Below the pieces are notes generated by a model, which was given only the letters and a program-made list of their open reading frames with translations, made no database searches and was not told where the DNA came from. A DNA stretch of 6,325 nt from CAYQQJ01 sp964515945. Its GTDB lineage: Bacteria; Pseudomonadota; Gammaproteobacteria; Pseudomonadales; Cellvibrionaceae. The stretch spans positions 1 through 6,325 of the forward strand of contig CAZEWY010000195.1 of NCBI GenBank assembly GCA_964515945.1. The letters are read 5' to 3'. A program made the translations under genes and the position numbers. How positions within the stretch are numbered: position 1 is the stretch's first letter; every line of letters begins with the position of its first letter. This document shows positions 1 through 5,163 of this stretch, one piece after another.

Positions 1-134
1 CATTCTTCGCCGACTTTCTGCAGAATCTTGTTCAGGCCCTGGTGGTGAAGCCGGGCGACATAGGAAGTGTCGGGTTCTCCGGACTGCTTGCGCTGCTCCA
101 GGATTGCGGACAGTTGCTTTAATACATCACTCAT
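1..134 (-). CDS. hisE: Phosphoribosyl-ATP pyrophosphatase (HisE), 5' part only
   Basis: HisE hydrolyses phosphoribosyl-ATP to phosphoribosyl-AMP and pyrophosphate, the second step of cytoplasmic histidine synthesis. Only the first 44 codons are in the window; the gene runs off the left edge. The visible protein starts MSDVLKQLSAILEQRK, then has SYVARL (residues 24-29), GLNKIL and ends in KVGEE, the start of the family's metal-binding glutamate helix. The ATG at 134-132 overlaps the hisI stop in an ATGA junction. It has an AAGAGA ribosome binding site at 147-142, seven bases upstream and inside hisI, so translation is probably coupled. Its separateness from hisI contrasts with the fused HisIE of enterobacteria. 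The call rests on a short N-terminus but is backed by the hisI neighbour. Confidence 0.9.
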   Translation of the reverse strand, partial: MSDVLKQLSAILEQRKQSGEPDTSYVARLHHQGLNKILQKVGEE

Positions 135-514
135 GAATAGATCTCTTTCGGGTCGCGGATAATGGGATCTGTGGTCTGCCATTGGCCGTTTTTCAGGGTT
201 CTGTAAAAGCAGGATTCGCGGCCGGTATGGCAGGCGATGCCTTTCTCCTGAATGACTGTGAGAATAATAGCATCCCCATCGCAGTCCAGCCGGATATCTT
301 GCACCCGCTGTTCATGGCCGGAGCTTTCGCCCTTGCGCCACAACTGGCCGCGCGAACGGGACCAGTAAACGGCCTTGCCACTGGCCACGGTCAATTGCAG
401 AGACTCTGCGTTCATCCAGGCCATCATCAGGATGCGATGGGTCTGTGCATCCTGGGCAATGGCGGGTACAAGACCGTCCGCTGTCCATTTGATGTCGTCG
501 AGATAAGTCTGCAT
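131..514 (-). CDS. hisI: Phosphoribosyl-AMP cyclohydrolase (HisI)
   Basis: HisI opens the adenine ring of phosphoribosyl-AMP to give ProFAR, the third step of histidine synthesis, and is a cytoplasmic zinc/magnesium enzyme. The protein is 127 residues, the usual length for a stand-alone HisI. It shows the family landmarks in order: MAWMN (31-35), YWSRSRGQLWRKGESSGH (50-67), the metal-binding DCDGD (77-81, Asp77/79/81 with Cys78), and the further zinc cysteines Cys95 and Cys102 in ACHTGRESCFYR. No catalytic residue appears to be missing. The start fits the conserved N-terminal region, but I see no strong ribosome binding site before it. It is 109 bases downstream of ubiB, so it may be read from the ubi transcript or from its own weak promoter. 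It overlaps hisE by 3 bases. Confidence 0.96.
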   Translation of the reverse strand: MQTYLDDIKWTADGLVPAIAQDAQTHRILMMAWMNAESLQLTVASGKAVYWSRSRGQLWRKGESSGHEQRVQDIRLDCDGDAIILTVIQEKGIACHTGRESCFYRTLKNGQWQTTDPIIRDPKEIYS

Positions 515-612
515 GGAAGGATGTCTTTCAGTCCAGAGTCAGTGTCATTTTGTACAGTCTAACGTCTGTTGCAGTCTCCGGGAAGTGACCGCGTTTCAGA
601 GATCCCCCAGCT

Positions 613-643
613 CAAAACCAGTGTCAGTCCAAAACCAGCGTCA
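613..643. repeat. Imperfect 14-base tandem duplication at the ubiB stop
   Basis: A 14-base stretch at 613-626 is repeated at 630-643 with one mismatch (T622 against C639), a period of 17. The right-hand copy encodes the last TLVL residues of UbiB; the left-hand copy carries the TGA stop and lies just past it. It looks like slippage or a short duplication at the gene end. It forms part of the 109-base ubiB-hisI gap (515-623), where I see no convincing terminator or hairpin. Confidence 0.6.
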
Positions 644-2249
644 CCAGGGCCACGCCCAATAGTAGCAAGGTGGCGGGGGGTACTGCCGCGAGCTGGGGCA
701 AGGCCGTGAGGGCGGCGCCGGCGAATGCGGCCAGGGCGATGACACTGCGGCGGCGCCTGCGGCTGGAGCGGCGGCGATCTTCCACCAGGGCGCGACTGGC
801 GGCGTTCAATTGCGGAGCCACCTCTCCCAGTTCCTTTATACGGTTCATGGTTTCCAGCGCCAGATGCGGCACTTCGGGAAATTTTTCCAGCCATTCCGGT
901 CCCTGACGCTTGAAGTCCTGCCAGAGGGTTTTCGGGTGAAAACGCTCTTTCATCCAGCGTTCGAGATAGGGGTGTGCGGTGGACCAGAGGTCCAGATCCG
1001 GGTAGAGCTGGCGGCCCAGGCCCTCGATATTGAGCAGCGTTTTCTGCAGGAGCACCAGTTGCGGCTGCACGGGCATATCAAAGCGGCGGGCTGTCTGGAA
1101 CAGGGTGATCAGGGCCTCGCCAAAGGAAATCTCCTTCAGGGGTTTCTCGAAAATGGGCTCGCAAACGGCGCGGATGGCGCCCTCGAGTCCCGCAATGGAT
1201 GTGTGCTTTGGTACCCAGCCGCTGAGTACATGCAGCTCGGCCACCTGGCGATAGTCCCGTCGGAACATGGCGAGCAGGTTGCGCGCCAGATAGTACTGAT
1301 CCTCGCGGGTGAGGGAGCCGATGATGGCCATGTCCAGGGAAATGTAGCTGGGTGCCTGGGGGTGTTCCCGGGAAACGAAGACATTGCCCGGGTGCATGTC
1401 CGCATGGAAGAAGTTATGCTCGAACACCTGGGTGAAGAAAATTTCCACACCGCGTTCAGCCAGAATCTTGAGGTTGGTGTTCTGTGCCTTCAGGGCGGGA
1501 AGATCCGTGACCTGGATGCCATCGACCCGTTCCATGACCATAACATTGCGGCGGCAGAAATCCCAGTAGACCTTGGGCACGTAGAGCAGCGGCGAATCCG
1601 TCCAGTTGCGTCGCAACTGACTGGCGTTGGCGGCTTCACGCATCAGATTGAGTTCGTCAAAAATAGTGTCCTGGTACTCTCGCACCACTTCCACCGGGCG
1701 CAGGCGCTTGCTTTCGGGGTTGAAGCGTTCCAGCACCTCTGCCACGAACTGCATCAACTGGATGTCCTTGGCGATGGTGCGTTCGATGCCCGGTCGGACG
1801 GCCTTGATCACCACGGCATCGCCGTTCTGCAAAACAGCGGCGTGCACCTGGGCGATGGATGCCGAGGCCAGGGGGGCGCTGCTGAACTCCTGGAACAGCG
1901 TTTCCAGCGGTCCGCCCAACGCCTTTTCCACAACGGCCTTGAACTCGGCGTTGGGAAAGGGCGCGACATTGTCCTGCAACTGGTTCAATTCCAGGATCAG
2001 ATCCGGCGGAATCAGATCCGGGCGGGTGGACAGCAGCTGGCCAAATTTGATGAAGATGGGGCCCAGGTCTTCACAGGCGTGGCGAAGGCGGGCGCCGCGA
2101 TCCATTTTGGGTGCGGGCAGGCATTTGAACGGCAGGAGCAGCAGTCTGATCGAAACACGGCGGTAGGACGGGGGCAGGGATTCATCCAGCCGGTAGCGGC
2201 CTATGACGCTGAGTATCTGCAACAGTCGAAACAATTTAGCCAAGCTCAA
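624..2249 (-). CDS. ubiB: UbiB atypical kinase/ATPase of ubiquinone synthesis
   Basis: UbiB belongs to the ABC1/ADCK atypical kinase family; it is an inner-membrane ATPase needed for ubiquinone synthesis, probably to help extract or present lipid intermediates. The protein has 541 residues, close to the usual 546 of E. coli. Landmarks in order: KFGQ (68-71, the KxGQ motif), the alanine-rich loop ASASIAQVH (128-136), the VAIK-like lysine Lys149 in VVIKAVRPG, FDELNLMREAANA (197-209, ExD region), HADMHPGN (282-289, catalytic loop), and the metal-binding Asp306 in LDMAIIG. The C-terminus has a run of arginines (492-501) followed by two likely membrane segments (about 503-541). The DFG-equivalent reads DMA. 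The start is TTG at 2249, overlapping the ubiJ stop in TTGA; an in-frame TTG at 2243 (539 residues) has better ribosome-binding-site spacing. The N-terminal LFRLLQIL...LDESLP aligns with E. coli, so the start must lie at or near these codons. Confidence 0.97.
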   Translation of the reverse strand: MSLAKLFRLLQILSVIGRYRLDESLPPSYRRVSIRLLLLPFKCLPAPKMDRGARLRHACEDLGPIFIKFGQLLSTRPDLIPPDLILELNQLQDNVAPFPNAEFKAVVEKALGGPLETLFQEFSSAPLASASIAQVHAAVLQNGDAVVIKAVRPGIERTIAKDIQLMQFVAEVLERFNPESKRLRPVEVVREYQDTIFDELNLMREAANASQLRRNWTDSPLLYVPKVYWDFCRRNVMVMERVDGIQVTDLPALKAQNTNLKILAERGVEIFFTQVFEHNFFHADMHPGNVFVSREHPQAPSYISLDMAIIGSLTREDQYYLARNLLAMFRRDYRQVAELHVLSGWVPKHTSIAGLEGAIRAVCEPIFEKPLKEISFGEALITLFQTARRFDMPVQPQLVLLQKTLLNIEGLGRQLYPDLDLWSTAHPYLERWMKERFHPKTLWQDFKRQGPEWLEKFPEVPHLALETMNRIKELGEVAPQLNAASRALVEDRRRSSRRRRRSVIALAAFAGAALTALPQLAAVPPATLLLLGVALVTLVLD

Positions 2250-2923
2250 TCCCCTTGGCGATTGTCGGATTGTGGGTGGGGTTGTGGATCGAGTTGCGGG
2301 TTGAGGCGCTCATCAAGTCTACCAAGTCTGGCGGCCAGGCGATCACTGTCACTGCGAAGGTCGTCAACGGATTTATAAAAGGCTTCCAGCTCAGCCCGGG
2401 CAGGCGTTGCGCGCAATTCCTCGGTGAGATAATCCCCGAAAAATCCCCGTGCCTTGCCGAGATTCTTCCGGGTCCACTGCATCTGGCCGCGCATGAGTTC
2501 GGAAAACTGATGTCCGGCAGTGACGCCCATGAGCCCGTTGATGGCCTCTTCCCAATCGATATCGAGATTCTTCATGACGTCCTGAAAATCGCTCAGAAAT
2601 CCGCTGCTGCCGGATACCTGCACTCCGCTATTGGCAAGGGAATGCTGTGGCCCGAAGGTGAGTGCGAGAAGGGCGGGCAGGGATCCCTTCAAATGCGTAT
2701 CCGCGGGAAATTCGCAGAAGGCCTGTATCCGAAGGCTGAGCTCCGCATCCACGGGTTGCGGGCACAGGTAAAACGTCAGCGGCGGAAATGTTGACTCCAG
2801 GGCCAGTATTTTTCCGGCGAGCCTGCCCAGAGCAATCCGGGTCCCCGGGTCATACTTCAGCGCGGCATTGACCAGTTTTTCCAGGGCTGTCGTAAGCGCA
2901 CCCAGGGCTGCGGGATCCACCAT
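2246..2923 (-). CDS. ubiJ: UbiJ, SCP2-domain ubiquinone biosynthesis accessory factor
   Basis: UbiJ is a soluble accessory protein of aerobic ubiquinone synthesis; its SCP2-type lipid-binding domain is thought to hold polyprenyl intermediates for the Ubi enzyme complex. I set the start at the ATG at 2923-2921, giving 225 residues, because it shares one base with the ubiE stop (TGATG) and begins MVDPAALGALTTALEKLVN, as expected for the family. An upstream in-frame start at 2983 would add 20 residues overlapping ubiE and is unlikely. The SCP2-like region covers roughly residues 10-135, ending near DWEEAINGLMGVTAGHQ. A charged helix, probably coiled coil, follows at 175-207. The tail (208-225) is rich in Pro, Gln and Asp and looks disordered; it makes the protein longer than the roughly 200-residue E. 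coli form. An AAGGGG ribosome binding site lies at 2940-2935, eleven bases before the ATG. Identification rests on the domain pattern and on its place between ubiE and ubiB. Confidence 0.92.
   Translation of the reverse strand: MVDPAALGALTTALEKLVNAALKYDPGTRIALGRLAGKILALESTFPPLTFYLCPQPVDAELSLRIQAFCEFPADTHLKGSLPALLALTFGPQHSLANSGVQVSGSSGFLSDFQDVMKNLDIDWEEAINGLMGVTAGHQFSELMRGQMQWTRKNLGKARGFFGDYLTEELRATPARAELEAFYKSVDDLRSDSDRLAARLGRLDERLNPQLDPQPHPQSDNRQGD
2251..2256 (-). promoter_or_regulatory. Ribosome binding site that bears on the ubiB start
   Basis: On the minus strand AAGGGG at 2256-2251 lies inside the end of ubiJ. It is only one base from the TTG at 2249 but seven bases from the in-frame TTG at 2243, the normal spacing. 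This favours 2243 as the main start of UbiB. No ATG or GTG is available nearby. Confidence 0.55.
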
Positions 2924-3672
2924 CAGGGTTTGATCCCCTTGTGCAACGCCACTATGCCGCCGGTCATATTGTGGTATTTGCACTCGGCGAATCCGGCTTT
3001 TTCCATCATGCCTTTCAGTGTGTCCTGATCCGGATGCATGCGTATGCTCTCCGCGAGATAGCGGTAGCTGTCCGCATCATTGGTTACCAGCTTGCCCATC
3101 AGTGGCAGCAGCCGGAAGGAGTAGGCATCATAGGCTTTTTCCAGCAGGGTGTTGCGGGGCTTGGAAAATTCCAGCACCAGCAGACGGCCGCCGGGTTTGA
3201 GTACGCGCAGCATGGATTCCAGAGCCATGTCTTTGTCAGTGACATTGCGCAGGCCGAAGGCGATGGTGATACAGTCGAAGGTGTTGTCTGGAAATGGCAG
3301 GTACTGGGCGTCCGCCTGAGCAAAACGCAGATTACTGGCAATACCGTGGTCCAGAAGCTTGTCGCGCCCCACGCGCAGCATGGAATCATTGATATCGGCC
3401 AGCACCACCAGACCATCGTCGCCGACCAAGCGGGAGAAGCGGGCACTCAGATCACCGGTGCCGCCGGCAATATCCAGCACCGCGTCGCCGGCGCGCACGC
3501 CGGAAAATTCGATTGTCAGACGCTTCCACAGCCGATGCACGCCACCGGACATGAGGTCGTTCATCAGGTCGTATTTGGCGGCGACGGAATGGAAAACGCC
3601 GGCCACGCGCTCGGCTTTCTCCGCAGCGCGAACCTGTTCATAACCGAAATGCGTGGTATCTTCTTTGTCCAT
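2923..3672 (-). CDS. ubiE: UbiE/MenG C-methyltransferase of ubiquinone and menaquinone synthesis
   Basis: UbiE uses S-adenosylmethionine to methylate the quinone ring carbon of demethylated ubiquinone and menaquinone precursors. From the ATG at 3672 the protein has 249 residues, matching the E. coli length of 251. It begins MDKEDTTHFGY, like E. coli. It shows FHSVAAKYDLMNDLMS (27-42, family signature 1), the SAM-binding motif VLDIAGGTGD (65-74), the acidic ADIN (92-95) that should contact the ribose, PFPDNTFD (126-133), RVLKPGGR (156-163, signature 2), and DADSYRYLAESIRMHPDQ (199-216). A GTG at 3681 would add three residues and is a possible alternative; neither start has a strong ribosome binding site. 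It is the first gene of the ubiE-ubiJ-ubiB operon, and its stop overlaps the ubiJ start by one base. It is divergent from the secreted-protein gene at 3759. Confidence 0.97.
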   Translation of the reverse strand: MDKEDTTHFGYEQVRAAEKAERVAGVFHSVAAKYDLMNDLMSGGVHRLWKRLTIEFSGVRAGDAVLDIAGGTGDLSARFSRLVGDDGLVVLADINDSMLRVGRDKLLDHGIASNLRFAQADAQYLPFPDNTFDCITIAFGLRNVTDKDMALESMLRVLKPGGRLLVLEFSKPRNTLLEKAYDAYSFRLLPLMGKLVTNDADSYRYLAESIRMHPDQDTLKGMMEKAGFAECKYHNMTGGIVALHKGIKP

Positions 3673-3692
3673 GCTGTTCACTACCGACGGTC

Positions 3693-3748
3693 GCCAATGG
3701 AAGGAGCCTTATTGTACATGCGGTCTTCCCCGGCGACCATGCCAATGG
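3693..3748. repeat. Pair of 8-base direct repeats in the divergent intergenic region
   Basis: GCCAATGG occurs at 3693-3700 and again at 3741-3748, 48 bases apart start to start, in the 86-base space between ubiE and the divergent gene. Each contains the near-palindrome CCAATGG. They flank the candidate ubiE -10 site. They could be regulator sites, but two 8-base matches in a short span are weak evidence. Confidence 0.3.
3711..3716 (-). promoter_or_regulatory. Candidate -10 element of the ubiE operon
   Basis: On the minus strand this reads TACAAT, five of six bases of the sigma-70 -10 consensus, about 38 bases before the ubiE ATG. That would give a leader of roughly 30 bases. I find no good -35 at 16-18 bases upstream: the best match, TTGGCA, is 23 bases away. 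Treat as tentative. Confidence 0.3.
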
Positions 3749-3750
3749 GG
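3745..3750 (+). promoter_or_regulatory. Ribosome binding site supporting the GTG start at 3759
   Basis: ATGGGG ends eight bases before the GTG at 3759, giving normal spacing for a G-rich binding site. A later in-frame GTG at 3789 is preceded only by A-rich sequence, so 3759 is preferred. No ATG exists in this frame until well beyond the signal peptide. Confidence 0.45.
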
Positions 3751-3758
3751 ATTTAGAC

Positions 3759-4613
3759 GTGGCCTTAAAAGCGCTACCCATAAAAAGAGTGCTCGTAAAA
3801 AGTTGGCTCACCAAAAAATGGTCTCGACTCCTGCTGTCGCTACTACTGTTTGGCGTCGGCAATAGCCATGGGCAGAATAGCTGTGAACAACAGGCGCGCA
3901 CGGCTTACGAGCAGCTCTACTGCCAGATCAAAGCCGGCGGCGATGGCGCGGGCCTGCCCAGTTTGCCGGATTTTCGTCGCAATTCCCCCAAAATACAGGC
4001 GCTTTTGCTGCGCCGCCCGGCCGCCAGATTGGGTTTGGAGGTGCCTACCGTGTCGGAATTGGTACCGGAATCCCGAGCGGTAGAGACTCCGGCGCTCCAG
4101 CCCGAAAATGCCAAGCCGATAGCCCCTGAAGCGACCGCCCGAGGGAGGAATTCAGACATGGGATCCTGCGACCTGGATGGGGAGCTTATTCGCTGTGACG
4201 GACAGCAATTCCGGCTGGTCACCAACCTCCCCAACCGTCTGTTGAAGCCCCAGGCCCTCTCGGCAAACAACCGGCTGCTTCTGTCCCCTGGCCCTGGAAA
4301 CAGGGAACTCAAGGATTATCTGCTACAGGCTTATCAAACCTACATCGAGAAAATGCTGACCATAGGCCTGGGCGCCTCCACCATGTCCTTCAGCAAGTTC
4401 TACTACACCCATGAATCCCTGCAGCGGCAGGACGCGGATTTCCCCAGGCGCATGGAGCAAATGTTCGAATTCCTCAAGAAAGACAAGGCGACCATGGCCA
4501 TACAACCCCGCTACCACAATAAGCTGCCGGACAGCCTGGACCAGTGCGGACGCCTGAGTCAGGATTTGATTGTTTGTGATGAGCGGGATTTGAATTGGGT
4601 ATATGAAAGATAG
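3759..4613 (+). CDS. Unrecognised secreted protein with six cysteines and an internal Cys repeat
   Basis: I do not recognise this 284-residue protein and give it no function. It starts at GTG. The N-terminus is strongly basic (residues 9-23, with seven Lys/Arg), followed by a hydrophobic core LLLSLLLFGVG (24-34) and a likely signal peptidase site near NSHGQ (35-39), so it is probably exported to the periplasm or beyond. It is not a lipoprotein: no Cys sits at the cleavage site. The mature part has six cysteines in three close pairs (42/55, 137/146, 263/273), suggesting three disulfides. The last two pairs resemble each other (C...LIxCD). Residues 95-135 are Pro/Ala/Glu-rich, probably a linker. 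Residues 183-245 look helical (KDYLLQAYQTYIEKML, then RRMEQMFEFLKKDKA). The open frame is long, has good codon use and a signal peptide, so it is very likely real. It is divergent from ubiE and convergent with the DUF971 gene; its last codons fall within the repeat element at 4605-4750. Confidence 0.82.
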   Translation: MALKALPIKRVLVKSWLTKKWSRLLLSLLLFGVGNSHGQNSCEQQARTAYEQLYCQIKAGGDGAGLPSLPDFRRNSPKIQALLLRRPAARLGLEVPTVSELVPESRAVETPALQPENAKPIAPEATARGRNSDMGSCDLDGELIRCDGQQFRLVTNLPNRLLKPQALSANNRLLLSPGPGNRELKDYLLQAYQTYIEKMLTIGLGASTMSFSKFYYTHESLQRQDADFPRRMEQMFEFLKKDKATMAIQPRYHNKLPDSLDQCGRLSQDLIVCDERDLNWVYER

Positions 4614-4750
4614 GGAAAAGGGAAAAGGGAAAAGATTCGAGTCTCCGCACGTATGGTGCATTAAATATCTACATGGGGGAGGGAGATCTTGCTATAGGAC
4701 CTTACAGACTATTTTATTCCGAAGCTCCATACTCTTTTCCCTGTCCTTTC
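4605..4750. repeat. MITE-like segment with imperfect terminal inverted repeats
   Basis: The left end, 4605-4622, reads GAAAGATAGGGAAAAGGG. The right end read on the minus strand, 4750-4732, is GAAAGGACAGGGAAAAGAG. They match except for one inserted base and two substitutions. The 146-base segment fills the gap between two convergent genes, has no coding sequence of its own that I can support, and is somewhat more A+T-rich in its middle than its surroundings. An AT dinucleotide flanks both ends (4603-4604 and 4751-4752), compatible with a very short target duplication but also with chance. The left end supplies the last two codons and TAG stop of the plus-strand gene, and the right end supplies two bases of the DUF971 TGA stop. 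Alternatively it is a long-loop bidirectional terminator. No classical stem plus T-run is visible. Confidence 0.45.
4613..4634. repeat. Three tandem copies of the heptamer GGGAAAA
   Basis: GGGAAAA occurs three times without a break (4613-4619, 4620-4626, 4627-4633), followed by a G. It starts on the last base of the TAG stop of the upstream gene. A single complementary copy, CTTTTCCC, lies at 4734-4741. The array is purely purine on the plus strand, and its copy number is likely to vary by slippage. Confidence 0.8.
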
Positions 4751-5147
4751 ATTCCACAATCCTCACCACTCCCACATCCGGATCCCGGGTCTGGCCCGCC
4801 TGCTTGAGGCGCAGCAAGTAATCCTGCCACATGGCCTCATAGTTCGAACCGAGATGGTGGAGGTATTGCCAGGAATAGAGGCCGGTGTCGTGACCATCGC
4901 TGAAGATGAGTTTGATAGCATAGTTACCCTGAGGCTCGATTCCGGTGATGGCGACAGTCCGCTTGCCGCTCTGTAGAACTTCCTGACCTCGGCCGTGGCC
5001 CTTGACTTCGGCCGAGGGGGAATAGACGCGCAGAAATTCCGCCGGAAGCTCAAAGCGGGCATTGCCGTACACCAGCTCCAGCACCTGGGAGCGCTGGTGG
5101 AGCTTGATCTTTGTGGGGGTATTTGTGGGGATGGATGCGTCAGTCAT
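4749..5147 (-). CDS. DUF971 protein (gamma-butyrobetaine hydroxylase N-terminal-like domain)
   Basis: A 132-residue single-domain protein of the DUF971 family, homologous to the N-terminal domain of gamma-butyrobetaine hydroxylase; its biochemical role is unknown to me. Landmarks are LRVYSPSAEVKGHG (39-52), GIEPQGNYAIKLIFSDGHDTGLYSW (69-93) and YLHHLG (95-100), all typical of the family. It contains no cysteine at all, so the Cys-based zinc site of the eukaryotic hydroxylase domain is absent. It is not fused to an oxygenase domain. I chose the ATG at 5147 because the preceding in-frame residues lie in the end of hslU and look like read-through of another frame; no strong ribosome binding site is seen. 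It starts 16 bases after the hslU stop, so it is probably co-transcribed with hslU. The C-terminal stop lies in the repeat element at 4605-4750. Confidence 0.9.
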   Translation of the reverse strand: MTDASIPTNTPTKIKLHQRSQVLELVYGNARFELPAEFLRVYSPSAEVKGHGRGQEVLQSGKRTVAITGIEPQGNYAIKLIFSDGHDTGLYSWQYLHHLGSNYEAMWQDYLLRLKQAGQTRDPDVGVVRIVE

Positions 5148-5163
5148 TGAGTGCTTTTGGGCT

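Noticed and set aside
515..623. Promoter or terminator in the ubiB-hisI gap
   Set aside because: A TACAAA on the minus strand could be a -10, but no -35 lies at proper spacing, and I see no stem with a following T-run.
810..2378. 522-codon open frame on the plus strand antisense to nearly all of ubiB
   Set aside because: UbiB on the minus strand has every family motif, and the antisense translation shows no recognisable domain. Such long shadows are common opposite genes with G/C-biased codon positions.
2924..2983. 20-residue N-terminal extension of UbiJ
   Set aside because: It lies wholly inside ubiE, and the conserved protein begins at the ATG that overlaps the ubiE stop.
2941..3756. 271-codon plus-strand open frame antisense to ubiE
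   Set aside because: Mirror of the well-supported ubiE gene; the His/Gln-rich translation has no recognisable motif.
4652..4666. Short hairpin GCAC-loop-GTGC in the convergent gap as a terminator
   Set aside because: The stem is only four pairs and no T-run follows on either strand.
4603..4821. 72-codon plus-strand open frame beginning MKDREKGKGKR, running through the convergent gap
   Set aside because: It is made of the GGGAAAA array, then intergenic DNA, then antisense DUF971 sequence. It has no ribosome binding site outside the upstream gene and no recognisable domain.
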